Source: Lentimicrobium sp. | Lineage (GTDB): Bacteria > Bacteroidota > Bacteroidia > Bacteroidales > Lentimicrobiaceae | Direction: 5' to 3' | DNA length: 64,000 nucleotides | NCBI GenBank assembly: GCA_023957275.1 | Contig: JAMLHF010000002.1 | Span: forward strand, 62,001 to 126,000 | Part shown: positions 27,198-37,241 of the stretch, piece by piece | How the letters are laid out: every line of letters starts with the position of its first letter | Position numbering within the stretch: position 1 is the first letter of the stretch | The notes under the pieces: model-generated | What the model was told of the DNA's origin: nothing | The model's database searches: none | Seen by the model: the letters and a program-made list of their open reading frames with translations, nothing else | Made by a program: the position numbers and the translations under genes

Positions 27198-27702
27198 CGG
27201 TGCCTTTAAAATAATTGAACCGGCCGGACTGGAGCGGAGCGCAATCAGGCTGATAGGGGAGGAGTGGATGCTGATAACGGCAGGAAGCCCGGATAATTAC
27301 AATACCATGACGGCCAGCTGGGGAGGTCTGGGGATGCTCTGGAATAAACCGGTGGCATTTATTTTTATCAGGCCCCAGCGGTTTACCTTTCATTTTGTTC
27401 AGGAAAACGACCTTTTTACCTGTAGCTTCTTCAAACCTGAATTCAGACCAGCACTGCAGTTTTGTGGCTCTCATTCCGGACGTGATGTGAATAAAGCTTC
27501 TTCTACTGGTTTGTCGGCCTGTCTGACTCCCTCCGGCAGTGTTACCTTTCTGCAGGCAAGTATTTACCTGGAGTGCCGGAAACTCTATTTTGATGACCTC
27601 AGGCCGGAGAACTTCCTTGATAATTCAATCGGACGGAATTATCCGGACAGGGATTATCACCGGATGTTTATTGGCGAAATCATAAATTGCGGAATAAAAT
27701 AA
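27187..27702 (+). CDS. flavin reductase-like FMN-binding protein
   Basis: The protein has 171 residues, cytoplasmic. The MLITAGSPDNYNTMTASWGGLGMLWNKP segment and PQRFTFHF are characteristic of the flavin_reduct domain (split-barrel FMN-binding), where the Thr-Met-Thr-Ala-Ser-Trp loop holds the flavin phosphate. These proteins reduce flavin with NAD(P)H or act as bound flavoproteins. The start overlaps the preceding lipoprotein gene by 11 bp. No monooxygenase partner is nearby, so the physiological acceptor is unknown. Confidence 0.87.
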   Translation: MENNGAFKIIEPAGLERSAIRLIGEEWMLITAGSPDNYNTMTASWGGLGMLWNKPVAFIFIRPQRFTFHFVQENDLFTCSFFKPEFRPALQFCGSHSGRDVNKASSTGLSACLTPSGSVTFLQASIYLECRKLYFDDLRPENFLDNSIGRNYPDRDYHRMFIGEIINCGIK

Positions 27703-27842
27703 GTATTTCAGTAAAAAAACACAGCAGACTGCCTTAACAGACCAATTGTTTTATATTTTTATGCTTTATTATCAGGTTTAATATTTCAGATTGATCTGTC
27801 CGTTGATCAGCCTGTTAATCGCAACGATATAAAACTTCAGGA

Positions 27843-28400
27843 TTGAGTCTGATTAGAAATTTAAGGATAGCATTCGGCAAGCGTGCTTTGCGCAAGGAAG
27901 CTGCGAGAAACGGCCGGATGCGACGGGCAGTAAATCTTGCCGAAGCCCGTGATGTCGGTATACTTTTCAATATGACTTCCGAGACTGAGTACGACCGGGT
28001 TAGCCGGTTTGCACGCAGCCTGCAGGAACAGGGTAAAAAAGTTCAGGTAATCGGATTTTACAAATACCAGAAATTGCCGCCATATTATGCACAAAAGCTG
28101 GCATACGATATCATGCAGCCGCAACACCTTGATCTTTTTTACCGGCCGAAGGCTGGATTTGTCACCCATTTTATCAATCATCCGTTTGATATGCTGATTG
28201 ATCTTGGGATAACCGATGAGTTCCCGCTGTATTATATTGCAGTATTATCTAAGGCAGGGTTCAAACTTGGCCGCAGGCGCGAAGCGGAAGCCGGTATCAT
28301 TCCTTATGATCTGATGATTGAAGCAAAGCAGGAAACAGACAGTGAAGAGTTGATCAGGCACCTTATTTATTACACCAGTTCATTCAGGTTTAACGGATAA
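27843..28400 (+). CDS. DUF6913-type conserved Bacteroidota protein
   Basis: The protein has 185 residues from a TTG start; the first ATG lies 25 codons inside and would remove the conserved basic N-terminal helix. The core VGILFNMTSETEYDRVSRFARSLQEQGKKVQVIGF and HPFDMLIDLGITDEFPLYYIAVLSKAGFKLGR are features I associate with the small DUF6913 family, often encoded just before dapA. There is no signal or membrane helix. Function is unknown. The dapA ATG follows after 36 bp, and the two probably form an operon. Confidence 0.78.
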   Translation: MSLIRNLRIAFGKRALRKEAARNGRMRRAVNLAEARDVGILFNMTSETEYDRVSRFARSLQEQGKKVQVIGFYKYQKLPPYYAQKLAYDIMQPQHLDLFYRPKAGFVTHFINHPFDMLIDLGITDEFPLYYIAVLSKAGFKLGRRREAEAGIIPYDLMIEAKQETDSEELIRHLIYYTSSFRFNG

Positions 28401-28436
28401 GCGGCAGCTCTTTATAAAACATTATAAATCAAAGGC

Positions 28437-29336
28437 ATGAAGAAAAAATTAAAAGGAACAGGGGTGGCACTTGTTACCCCCTTTCACAAACAGGGGACCA
28501 TCGATTTCGGATCGCTCGGAAAATTGATTGAACACACCATCTCGAACGGGGTCAACTACCTTGTCGTACTTGGGACAACCGGAGAAGCGGCTACTTTGTC
28601 GAAAGACGAGAAGAATGCGTTGATTCAATATGTCAGGGATCAGGTAGCTCAGCGTTGTCCTTTGGTTCTGGGCATGGGAGGTTATAACACACAGGAGGTG
28701 ATCAACAATCTCCAGGTCTTTGATCCTGATGGCTTTGATGCTATTTTATCGGTGACACCTTATTACAACAAACCATCCCAGAGGGGGCTTTACCTGCACT
28801 ACAAACATATTGCCAGTGCAAGTCCGTTGCCGGTTATACTTTATAATGTTCCTGGCCGCACGAGTGTAAATATGAAAGCTGAAACCACGCTTGAGCTTGC
28901 CGCGGAGTTTGAGAATATTATTGGTGTTAAGGAAGCCTCGGGCAACATGAGCCAGATTATGGAAATTATCCGCAATAAACCCAAAGATTTTCTGGTGATA
29001 TCGGGGGATGACGGCATTACCATGCCTTTGATTGCCGCCGGCGCCAATGGGGTTATTTCGGTGGTAGCCAATGCATATCCTGCAGCCTTTTCTTCTATGG
29101 TGAATGCAGCCCTGCAGGGAAAGATGGACGAAGCCCGCCGCCTGCATTACCTGCTGATTCCTTTGATAGATGCCCTGTTTTCCGATGGAAGTCCCGGGGG
29201 AATCAAAGCAGCACTGGATTGCATGAAGATTGTTCCCAATAACCTCAGGTTGCCGGTGGTGAAAGTGAACAAAGCTACGCAGAATCTTATCAACAGCCTG
29301 ATCGCAGAGCTTAAGGATAAGGGAATTGAGTGCTGA
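28437..29336 (+). CDS. dapA: 4-hydroxy-tetrahydrodipicolinate synthase
   Basis: The protein has 299 residues. It opens with GTGVALVTPFHKQGTID. Key residues are the GTTGEAATLS loop, Tyr136 in LYNVPGRT and the Schiff-base Lys165 in GVKEASGN. It condenses pyruvate with aspartate semialdehyde, the committed step to diaminopimelate and lysine. No lysine riboswitch-like leader is visible; the gene follows the DUF6913 gene and precedes the M14 peptidase by 24 bp. Confidence 0.96.
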   Translation: MKKKLKGTGVALVTPFHKQGTIDFGSLGKLIEHTISNGVNYLVVLGTTGEAATLSKDEKNALIQYVRDQVAQRCPLVLGMGGYNTQEVINNLQVFDPDGFDAILSVTPYYNKPSQRGLYLHYKHIASASPLPVILYNVPGRTSVNMKAETTLELAAEFENIIGVKEASGNMSQIMEIIRNKPKDFLVISGDDGITMPLIAAGANGVISVVANAYPAAFSSMVNAALQGKMDEARRLHYLLIPLIDALFSDGSPGGIKAALDCMKIVPNNLRLPVVKVNKATQNLINSLIAELKDKGIEC

Positions 29337-29360
29337 TCTGTTAATGAAAAACTTTTGAAA

Positions 29361-31670
29361 ATGAAAAAGCTTACCTTTTTTTTACTCTTGCTTGCTGCCG
29401 TATCTGCCTTTGCTCAGCGAAATATCACGGATTTTAGTCCGGACGAACTTTTTTTGACAACCGGAGAAATATATTTCGCGCTGCCTGATGCCGCCCCGGA
29501 AGCAAACAGATTGACCAAAATCATCAGTATTGATAAAATTGATGGAAATACAATTTATGCTTACGCCAGCCGAAAGGAATTTGAAATCCTGATGAATTCA
29601 GGGATTTCTGCCTTTGAACTGTTGCCCCATCCCGGTGATCAGGCTGATATTGAGATGTCGTCAGATCCGAGGCAGGTAATGGAATGGAATTATTATCCAA
29701 CTTACACCGCCTATGAAGAGATTATGGCGCAGTTTGCTGCCGATTATCCTGATATCTGTAGTCTTCATACCATAGCAACCCTTCCCAGTGGTCGCAAGTT
29801 GCTGGCCGTGAGGATATCCGACAATGTGGATGTGGAGGAAAATGAACCGGAGTTTCTTTATACCGCAACCATCCATGGTGATGAAACCACCGGATATATT
29901 CTGACATTGCACCTGATTGACTATCTGCTTGCCAATTACAATCAGGACCCCAGGGTTACCAATATGGTAAACAGTACCGATATCTGGATCAATCCGCTGG
30001 CAAACCCTGATGGTACCTATTACGGAGGCAACCAGTCGGTAAATGGTGCCAGGCGTTACAATGCCAACAATGTGGATCTGAACAGGAACTATCCTGACCC
30101 GGCAGATGGGCCGCATCCCGACGGCAACCCGTGGCAACCGGAAACCGTTGCCTTTATGAATTTTGCAGAAGAACGCGATTTTGTGATGGGCGCCAATTTT
30201 CATGGCGGCGCTGAGGTCGTAAATTATCCATGGGATACCTGGAGCCGGGTAACAGCCGATAATAACTGGTGGGTAATGGTTTCGCGCGAATATGCGGATA
30301 CCGCGCAAGCGCACAGCCCCAGCGGTTATTTGGACGATTTGGATAACGGAATTACCCATGGCTACGCGTGGTATCGTATAACCGGCGGTCGTCAGGATTA
30401 CATGAACTATTTCCAGCAATGCCGTGAGGTTACGCTTGAGATTTCAAATACGAAACTCCTGCCAGCCAGCCAGTTGCTGAATTTTTGGGAATATAACTAC
30501 CGCTCCATGCTGAATTATCTTGAACAGGTACAATTCGGGGTGCACGGGGTGGTCACCGATACCGTTACGGGGGAGCCTGTCGCAGCCCAGGTGCTGATCA
30601 GCGGACATGATATGGACAGTTCCATGGTCTTTTCATCGTTGCCGGTGGGGAACTATCACCGGCTGCTTAAGGCGGGCACCTATAACCTGACTTTTATCGC
30701 TGAGGGATACCTGCCGAAAACAGTCAGAAATGTGGTTGTGAACGATAAATCAACCACAGTACGAAATGTAAAGTTGTGGGACGGATCAGCTATTCCTGCT
30801 TTTACCTCCTCAACAACAACAACTTACCCAGGCGGAAGCGTGCAGTTTTTCGATAATTCAGGAGGAAATCCGACCAGTCGTCTCTGGACATTCGAAGGTG
30901 CTGATATCCAGACTTCAACAGAGCCATCGCCGGTTGTTACATATAGCCAGCCGGGAAGTTACGATGTCACCTTATATGTGGAGAATATGATTGGCGGCAA
31001 CCAGCTTACGATGGAAAACTACATCACCGTAGAGCCTGATTTCTATATCGGCAATCCGGGAAGCACCACCTGTAACGCCAGGTTTTTCGACAGCAACGGG
31101 CCTGATGGATCATACAGCAACAATGAAAACCTGACCACCACCTTTTATGCTGATGATCCCGACAGGGTTTTCAGAATTCATTTTATAAGTTTTGATGTTG
31201 AAAGCACCCCTGATTGTTCGGGAGATGCCCTGCTGGTTTACGACGGGCCTGATGCGACAGCTACATTGATAGCCAGGCTTTGCGGAAACACACTCCCTGA
31301 CGACATCCTTACCTCGGTGGGAGGGGGCGCCGTTACCTTTGTTTTTATTTCTGACGCTCAGAATACCGGAAGCGGTTGGGAAGCAATAATTACCTGCGAC
31401 AGCGGTGTAGGTATTCACCAGCATGATATGCCTGATCCTGTTCAGGTATATCCGAACCCTTCAGGAAAATCCGGGTTTATGATCCGCTCGGATAATGATC
31501 CGATTATGGAAGTCCGGATTTATGATATCTCGGGTAGAATGGTTTATTCAGCCTTCGCAGACCGGGATTTTGTCAGAGTGCCGGAGATGCTGGCAGGAGA
31601 TGGATTATATCTGCTTACTGTCAGAACTTCCAAAGGGAATTACACCCGGAAACTGATCATCCGGAATTAA
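29361..31670 (+). CDS. secreted M14 zinc carboxypeptidase with PKD, CUB and T9SS domains
   Basis: A 769-residue protein from the ATG at 29361. Signal peptide MKKLTFFLLLLAAVSAFAQ. Residues about 110-390 form the M14 domain with zinc ligands His172 and Glu175 (IHGDETTGY) and His281 (NFHGGAE), and the catalytic Glu360 (EVTLEISN). Then follow a carboxypeptidase regulatory-like domain (GVVTDTVTGEPVAAQVLI), a PKD-like domain (about 485-560), a CUB-like domain with GDALLVYDGPDA and a terminal T9SS domain (VYPNPSGKSGF). It is an extracellular carboxypeptidase. The stop overlaps the convergent membrane-protein gene by four bases. Confidence 0.93.
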   Translation: MKKLTFFLLLLAAVSAFAQRNITDFSPDELFLTTGEIYFALPDAAPEANRLTKIISIDKIDGNTIYAYASRKEFEILMNSGISAFELLPHPGDQADIEMSSDPRQVMEWNYYPTYTAYEEIMAQFAADYPDICSLHTIATLPSGRKLLAVRISDNVDVEENEPEFLYTATIHGDETTGYILTLHLIDYLLANYNQDPRVTNMVNSTDIWINPLANPDGTYYGGNQSVNGARRYNANNVDLNRNYPDPADGPHPDGNPWQPETVAFMNFAEERDFVMGANFHGGAEVVNYPWDTWSRVTADNNWWVMVSREYADTAQAHSPSGYLDDLDNGITHGYAWYRITGGRQDYMNYFQQCREVTLEISNTKLLPASQLLNFWEYNYRSMLNYLEQVQFGVHGVVTDTVTGEPVAAQVLISGHDMDSSMVFSSLPVGNYHRLLKAGTYNLTFIAEGYLPKTVRNVVVNDKSTTVRNVKLWDGSAIPAFTSSTTTTYPGGSVQFFDNSGGNPTSRLWTFEGADIQTSTEPSPVVTYSQPGSYDVTLYVENMIGGNQLTMENYITVEPDFYIGNPGSTTCNARFFDSNGPDGSYSNNENLTTTFYADDPDRVFRIHFISFDVESTPDCSGDALLVYDGPDATATLIARLCGNTLPDDILTSVGGGAVTFVFISDAQNTGSGWEAIITCDSGVGIHQHDMPDPVQVYPNPSGKSGFMIRSDNDPIMEVRIYDISGRMVYSAFADRDFVRVPEMLAGDGLYLLTVRTSKGNYTRKLIIRN

Positions 31671-32470
31671 AACTGAACCGGATAATTCAGCACAATGCGG
31701 TATGCTCCGAGGATTACAAGAGCGGCAATTATCAGGTTGCCGCTTATTTTTATTTTCCTGGGGGTTTCATCATAATATAGATCCGTCGACCCCTGGCTGT
31801 TGAGCCAAACCGGAAAAACTACCATTGCAGGGGTGACAATCCTCAGTAATTCATAAAAGCTGACAGGAAGCCGGAGCAAAATAATAATCATGGTTCCTGC
31901 GATGAAAGGGATGATGAGCTGGTAGTTCAGAAAAGATGTAATGTCTTCTGTTTTCAGGTTGTTGTAATAACTGTTTCCGCTCAGCAGAAACAACCTTGTA
32001 ATGGCAAAACCGGCAGCGGCAAGCAGAAAAAGTGAGATAAGGGTGATAATAAGCTTTCCGGTATCGGGCAGGAACATCCAGATCAGCACATGACCGAAGC
32101 CCTCCCCGAGTAAAGATCCTGCATAGGCCGATCCCAGCAGCATACTCAGGCTGTGAACAAACCCCCATAGAAAGAAAAGCTTCAGTTTTCCAGAATATTC
32201 CCTGTAGCGGAAGGCTACAACGATCATAAATACAGCTAGCAACAGACACGCCAGGGGCCCTGCACTGTATATAATCTTGACTGAGTCAAAATACCATGCG
32301 TAGCGCGAAACCAAAAACCGGATGTCAGTGTAATCAATCTCAAGGTCAAAGCCAAAAATACTGGCAGATATAATGGTAAAAGCCTGATGCAGGATAAAAA
32401 CTATAAAATAAGACAGCAGATAGTAAGCCATTGAATTGGCTGCTATAATAAGTTTTTGCGAAATTTTCAT
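31667..32470 (-). CDS. polytopic membrane protein, unknown function
   Basis: The protein has 267 residues with about seven to eight hydrophobic segments, beginning around ANSMAYYLLSYFIVFILHQAF and ending at LIIAALVILGAYRIVL. A GFVHSLSMLLGSAYAGSLLGEGFGH segment in the middle could line a pocket. No family is recognised; it resembles Bacteroidota membrane proteins without assigned role. It is convergent with, and overlaps by four bases, the M14 peptidase gene. Confidence 0.8.
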   Translation of the reverse strand: MKISQKLIIAANSMAYYLLSYFIVFILHQAFTIISASIFGFDLEIDYTDIRFLVSRYAWYFDSVKIIYSAGPLACLLLAVFMIVVAFRYREYSGKLKLFFLWGFVHSLSMLLGSAYAGSLLGEGFGHVLIWMFLPDTGKLIITLISLFLLAAAGFAITRLFLLSGNSYYNNLKTEDITSFLNYQLIIPFIAGTMIIILLRLPVSFYELLRIVTPAMVVFPVWLNSQGSTDLYYDETPRKIKISGNLIIAALVILGAYRIVLNYPVQF

Positions 32471-32730
32471 GTTTGTAAAGATACGAAGTCATGATCTTAT
32501 ATAAAGTCCTGATTCCAAATTTTCAAGAAATGATTCATACAGCATGCTTTGGATGGACAGCATGCATAAATTTTTGTAAATGATTGTATTCGTGATCATT
32601 GTAATTATAATTCAGGAATTTACCTGTACTTGTCCGGTTAACATAAACTTAATATTCATTTAAACGTGGCTTAAAATACTTCCGGTTTTGAATGGGTTAC
32701 TTTGCAGCCATAAATCAACCCATAAAAACC

Positions 32731-34164
32731 ATGAAAAAGATTTTGATGTTTGCCCTTGTTGCATCGGTAGCCCTTTTTACTGCCTGCAAGGATGATGAAG
32801 AGACCTTCAACGCTCCGTCAGTAGCTACTCCGGACCCCTCGTCTGCAGAATTCAATGCGGAAGTTGAGCTTACTTTTAATTATACCACTGATGCAGGATA
32901 TAAATCGGCCAGTGTTTCAGCAACCAACGGAACCGCAACCATTAAGACCGGTGGAACAGTTGGTTCGGCATCAGGAACCGTTGTTGTTACTTTTGTCGCT
33001 GGCGATCAGGCTGGTGCCGGGAGTGTGGAACTTTCAATTACAGACAATGCTGATCAGACCTCAAAAGCCACCGCGGTAATCAGCGTGCTTGAGGAGCAGA
33101 TCATCTTTAATGTTGATGGCAATATCACCGCCAATACCACCTGGGAAACCGGAAAGGTGTACGTTTTAAAAAGCCGTATATCTGTCGTTTCCGGAGTTAC
33201 CCTGACGATTGAGCCTGGTGTTGTAGTAAAAGGCGAAGCCGGAACAGGCGCCAACGCCACCGCCCTGATCATTGCCCGGGGAGCACAGATCAAGGCTGAA
33301 GGTACTGCTGAAAAGCCGATTATCTTTACTTCGATTGCCGACGAAATCATGCCCGGCCAGGTAGCCAGTCCCAACCTTGACCCGACCCTGAACGGTTTGT
33401 GGGGAGGTTTGCTGGTGCTGGGGAACGCCCCCATTTCAGCAAGTGCGGCATCGGTGCAGATTGAAGGAATTCCTCCTTCAGACCAGAACGGTTTGTATGG
33501 TGGTTCTGATGCGAATGACAACTCTGGTGTTATCAAATTCATCTCTATCCGTCACGGTGGCGCCAATATCGGCGAAGGAAATGAGATCAACGGTCTTACC
33601 CTGGGTGGGGTAGGAGCTGGTACGATCATTGAAAATGTGGAAATTGTAAGCAATCAGGACGATGGTATAGAATGGTTTGGCGGTACCGTTAATGTTAAAA
33701 ACGCGGTTATCTGGAATACCGGTGACGATGCTGTGGATACCGATCAGTCGTGGGGAGGAACACTTGATAATTTTATAGTGATCAATCCCGGGGATGAATG
33801 TTTTGAGCTTGATGGTCCTGAAGGAGCAATGGCGGCCAAACATACCATCAAAAACGGAACCGTTTATGCAATGGACGCCGATGGTTTGGTTGATAATGAC
33901 GCCAACTCTTATGTTGACATGATGAACGTTTACTTCCGCGATCTTAAAACAGGGCAGGATTTTGATCAGCTCCCGGTTGATTACGCCTGCACATTCAGTA
34001 GCCTTGAGGCTACAATACCTGATGGAGCAGCTGTCGCTGATTTCTTCAAAGATGGATCAGAAGCTTTTGTAACCGCTGTTGCAGCCGGTGCCAGCACAGT
34101 TGGTGCTGACCTCTCGAAATTCGAAGGATGGTCCTGGGCCCATGTTTCAGGTTCATTAAAATAA
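32731..34164 (+). CDS. outer-surface lipoprotein with beta-helix domain, partner of a TonB receptor
   Basis: A 477-residue protein from the ATG at 32731. Lipobox ALFTAC near residue 17, followed by acidic residues, an arrangement linked to surface export of Bacteroidota lipoproteins. Residues about 30-120 look like an Ig-type domain. Then VYVLKSRISVVSGVTLTIEPGVVVKG and WGGLLVLGNAPIS start a beta-helix region with DDGIEWFGGTVNVKNAVIWN and GDDAVDTDQSWGG. Such lipoproteins are commonly paired with TonB-dependent receptors, and one follows here. Databases sometimes mislabel them 'multidrug transporter'; I see no support for that. The ligand is unknown. Confidence 0.83.
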   Translation: MKKILMFALVASVALFTACKDDEETFNAPSVATPDPSSAEFNAEVELTFNYTTDAGYKSASVSATNGTATIKTGGTVGSASGTVVVTFVAGDQAGAGSVELSITDNADQTSKATAVISVLEEQIIFNVDGNITANTTWETGKVYVLKSRISVVSGVTLTIEPGVVVKGEAGTGANATALIIARGAQIKAEGTAEKPIIFTSIADEIMPGQVASPNLDPTLNGLWGGLLVLGNAPISASAASVQIEGIPPSDQNGLYGGSDANDNSGVIKFISIRHGGANIGEGNEINGLTLGGVGAGTIIENVEIVSNQDDGIEWFGGTVNVKNAVIWNTGDDAVDTDQSWGGTLDNFIVINPGDECFELDGPEGAMAAKHTIKNGTVYAMDADGLVDNDANSYVDMMNVYFRDLKTGQDFDQLPVDYACTFSSLEATIPDGAAVADFFKDGSEAFVTAVAAGASTVGADLSKFEGWSWAHVSGSLK

Positions 34165-34184
34165 TCAGATTTATTAAATAATTC

Positions 34185-34214
34185 AAAGCCCGCGGGTTAT
34201 ACCCGGCGGGCTTT
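34185..34214 (+). terminator. terminator or attenuator between lipoprotein and TonB receptor
   Basis: Stem AAAGCCCGC / GCGGGCTTT, extended by GGGT/ACCC with one bulge, and a short TTT. It lies in the 85-bp gap before the receptor, so it may only reduce receptor expression relative to the lipoprotein. Confidence 0.6.
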
Positions 34215-34249
34215 ATCAACGCCTGGTGACTAATAACAAACCCAAAATT

Positions 34250-37150
34250 ATGCGTTCTATTAAATTGTTTCTTGTTTTGCTGTTGACAACATCGATGGTT
34301 GCTGTTCTTCACGCTCAGAATGGTTTTATCCGCGGCAGCGTATTTGATGATGCGACCGGCGAAACATTGCCGGGAGTAACAATATTTGCGGAGGGAACGA
34401 CAAATGGCACCCTCACGGATTTTGATGGTAAATTTAACCTTAGCATTGCTCCCGGCACTTACAATCTCAGGATTTCCTTCATATCATATGAAACCATTAA
34501 TTTGAAAAATATTAAGGTTGAAGCGGGAAAGGTTAGTCTTTTTGAGAACCTCAGGCTGAAGGAAGCCAAAATTGAACTGACAGAAGTCACCATTACTGCT
34601 GAGGCCGTGCGGAATTCGGAAGTTGCGCTTCTGACTATGAAGCAAAAATCGGCAAATCTCATTGACGGAATTTCAGCAGCCAATTTCAGAAAAATAGGAG
34701 ACTCCGATGCTGCCTCATCCATGAAAAGGGTAGCCGGTGTTTCAGTTGAAGGCGGTAAATATGTATATGTACGTGGGTTGGGCGACAGGTATTCCAAAAC
34801 AATTCTAAACGGGATGGATATTCCGGGAATCGATCCTGACCGGAATACGGTGCAGATGGATTTATTCCCGACCAATATTGTGGATAATATTATTGTCCAC
34901 AAATCCTTCAGTGCCTATCTTCCGGCTGATTTTACCGGTGGTGTGGTTGATATTGAAACCAAAGATTTCCCCGAGTTAAAAACCGGCAATGTGTCTTTAA
35001 ATCTCGGTTATAATCCGGAGTTTCATTTCAATAAAGATTATCTTACCTATGAGGGTGGAAAAAATGATTTTCTCGGGTTCGATGACGGAACCCGCGCCAT
35101 ACCCGCAACTGATAACATTCCGCAATTCTCGGAGGTAGCAGGAAATCCTGATGGGGAAAAAGGGTTGCGGTATAAAGAGATTCTTAAAGGATTTAACACC
35201 GTGATGGGTGCCACCCGCGAAACCAGTCTGATGGATTTCAGCCTGGGGGTTTCTGTTGGCAACCAGATACCGAAAAACAAAGTGACCTGGGGCTACAACG
35301 CATCTCTTTCTTACAAAAACACTACAGAGTATTACAAAAACGCGGAATATGGCCGGTATGGGGTTGATCCGGCAAAACCGGATTTTTATGAAATGGAATA
35401 CCGTGAGTTTCAGAAAGGCGACTATGGAGTCAACAGTGTTATGCTCAGCGCAATGGCTGGTATTGCAATGAAAACCAAATACTCCAAGTTCAGACTTAAT
35501 ATACTTCACCTTCAGAACGGAGAGAAAAGAGCCGGCATTTTTAATTACAGCAATTCGGATCTTGGAGCAGTTTTTGAAGGTGTTCAGCATAACCTGGAAT
35601 ATACCCAGCGGTCCATGACAAATGTTTTATTGAATGGTAAGCATATGTTTTCTGATAATAACTGGCAAATTGAATGGAAGCTATCTCCTTCACTTTCAAA
35701 ACTGGATGACCCTGACATTCGTTTTACCAGATATGAAATAAAAGAGGAAAAATATATCATCGGAACGGAAGCTGGTTTTCCTGAGCGTATCTGGCGGGAA
35801 CTTGATGAAGTCAGTTTAACCGGAAATTTTGACATCAGCAGGAATCTGCTTGTTTTTGGAAGCAAGTCTCAGTTGAGATTCGGTGGTCTTTTAACACGCA
35901 AGGACCGGAGTTTTATAATACGTAACTTTCAGTTGAATGTCAGGAATATACCTTTGACCGGCGATCCGGATGAATTGTTCTTCCCTGAAAATTTATGGCC
36001 ATATAATGGGAATGCTTCACGGGGGACTACTTTTGAAACGCCCTTTATTCCGGTTAACCCAAATCAGTTTGATGCAAACAACCTGAATACGGCAGGCTAT
36101 CTTTCATGGGAAGTGTCGCCATTGAAATACCTTAAACTGATTGTGGGAGTAAGAACTGAAATGTATCAGCAGCGGTATACCGGACAGAATCAATTGGGTG
36201 ATATTGTGCTTGACAATGAAAAAGTGCTGGACGATCTGGATGTATTTCCGGCTGCCAATGTTATCTTTAGCCTTAACCAAAGCCAGAACCTGAGGTTTTC
36301 TTACTCTAAAACCATTGCACGCCCTTCTATGAAAGAACTTTCGTTTGCTGAAATTTTTGATGCAATTACCGGCAGGACTTTTATCGGAGGTTTATTTACT
36401 GACGCCAATGATCAGCTGGGCATTACCTATTGGGACGGTAATCTGACAAGCACCCGGATTGATAATCTTGATGTAAGATGGGAAATGTTCGGGAAGGGCG
36501 GTCAGACAATTTCATTCGGAGCTTTTTACAAATATTTTAAAGATCCCATCGAAATTGTACAGTATTTTACGCAGGCAGGTGCTTTCCAGCCGCGTAACGT
36601 CGGTGATGGCCAATTGCTTGGCCTGGAAGCTGAATTCAGGAAAAATCTTGATTTCCTGTTTCCTTCACTTTCCGGAATCAGTCTGAGCTCTAATTTTACT
36701 TATAGTTTTTCCCGGATCAGGCTCAGTTCCACCGAGTATGAATCGAGGCTTGCCAACGCTAGAACTGGCGAAACAATAGATGAATACCGCAGCATGGCTG
36801 GACAAGCGCCCTTCATTATCAATGCCGGATTAGCTTACGATGGCTCCGGCAAAGGGATCTTCAACGGGCTTGAGGCTGGTTTATATTACAATGTCCAGGG
36901 CCCCACCCTCGAAGTGGTGGGGATTGCCGACCGGCCGGACGTATATTCCAGGTCGTTCAACAGCCTGAACCTGAACATCAACAAAACCTTCGGCGAAAGC
37001 AAAAAACTGCAGCTGGGGCTCAAAATTGAAAATATCCTGGGTGATGTTAAGGAATCTGTATTTCAGTCGTTTGAGGCTGCAGACCAGTTCTATACCTACC
37101 TCAATCAGGGACGCACGTTCCAGCTCAGGCTTGGATACAGGTTCTTTTAA
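34250..37150 (+). CDS. TonB-dependent outer-membrane receptor
   Basis: A 966-residue protein from the ATG at 34250. Signal peptide MRSIKLFLVLLLTTSMVAVLHAQ. Residues about 25-105 are a carboxypeptidase-like N-domain (GFIRGSVFDDATGETLPGVT). The plug domain follows with VAGVSVEGGKYVYVRGLGDRYS, ILNGMDIPGIDPDRN and VDNIIVHKSFSAYLPADFTGG. The remainder is a beta-barrel ending LRLGYRFF with the expected terminal Phe. It should import a large or scarce ligand using TonB energy, with the preceding lipoprotein as lid or ligand collector. It is not a SusC (no SusD partner). The ligand cannot be deduced. Confidence 0.94.
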   Translation: MRSIKLFLVLLLTTSMVAVLHAQNGFIRGSVFDDATGETLPGVTIFAEGTTNGTLTDFDGKFNLSIAPGTYNLRISFISYETINLKNIKVEAGKVSLFENLRLKEAKIELTEVTITAEAVRNSEVALLTMKQKSANLIDGISAANFRKIGDSDAASSMKRVAGVSVEGGKYVYVRGLGDRYSKTILNGMDIPGIDPDRNTVQMDLFPTNIVDNIIVHKSFSAYLPADFTGGVVDIETKDFPELKTGNVSLNLGYNPEFHFNKDYLTYEGGKNDFLGFDDGTRAIPATDNIPQFSEVAGNPDGEKGLRYKEILKGFNTVMGATRETSLMDFSLGVSVGNQIPKNKVTWGYNASLSYKNTTEYYKNAEYGRYGVDPAKPDFYEMEYREFQKGDYGVNSVMLSAMAGIAMKTKYSKFRLNILHLQNGEKRAGIFNYSNSDLGAVFEGVQHNLEYTQRSMTNVLLNGKHMFSDNNWQIEWKLSPSLSKLDDPDIRFTRYEIKEEKYIIGTEAGFPERIWRELDEVSLTGNFDISRNLLVFGSKSQLRFGGLLTRKDRSFIIRNFQLNVRNIPLTGDPDELFFPENLWPYNGNASRGTTFETPFIPVNPNQFDANNLNTAGYLSWEVSPLKYLKLIVGVRTEMYQQRYTGQNQLGDIVLDNEKVLDDLDVFPAANVIFSLNQSQNLRFSYSKTIARPSMKELSFAEIFDAITGRTFIGGLFTDANDQLGITYWDGNLTSTRIDNLDVRWEMFGKGGQTISFGAFYKYFKDPIEIVQYFTQAGAFQPRNVGDGQLLGLEAEFRKNLDFLFPSLSGISLSSNFTYSFSRIRLSSTEYESRLANARTGETIDEYRSMAGQAPFIINAGLAYDGSGKGIFNGLEAGLYYNVQGPTLEVVGIADRPDVYSRSFNSLNLNINKTFGESKKLQLGLKIENILGDVKESVFQSFEAADQFYTYLNQGRTFQLRLGYRFF

Positions 37151-37241
37151 TTCAACAAAATTAAAAACTGAACCGCCAGGCCGGAAATCCTGAAAATTCA
37201 GTATATTTATTAACCGGTAATTTTCAATACGACCTTAAACG

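Noticed and set aside
28401..28436. Lysine riboswitch before dapA
   Set aside because: Only 36 bp separate dapA from the preceding gene, too short for a riboswitch.
32731..34164. Annotation as 'multidrug transporter'
   Set aside because: The protein is a lipoprotein with a beta-helix domain and no membrane helices beyond the signal, so it cannot be a transporter.
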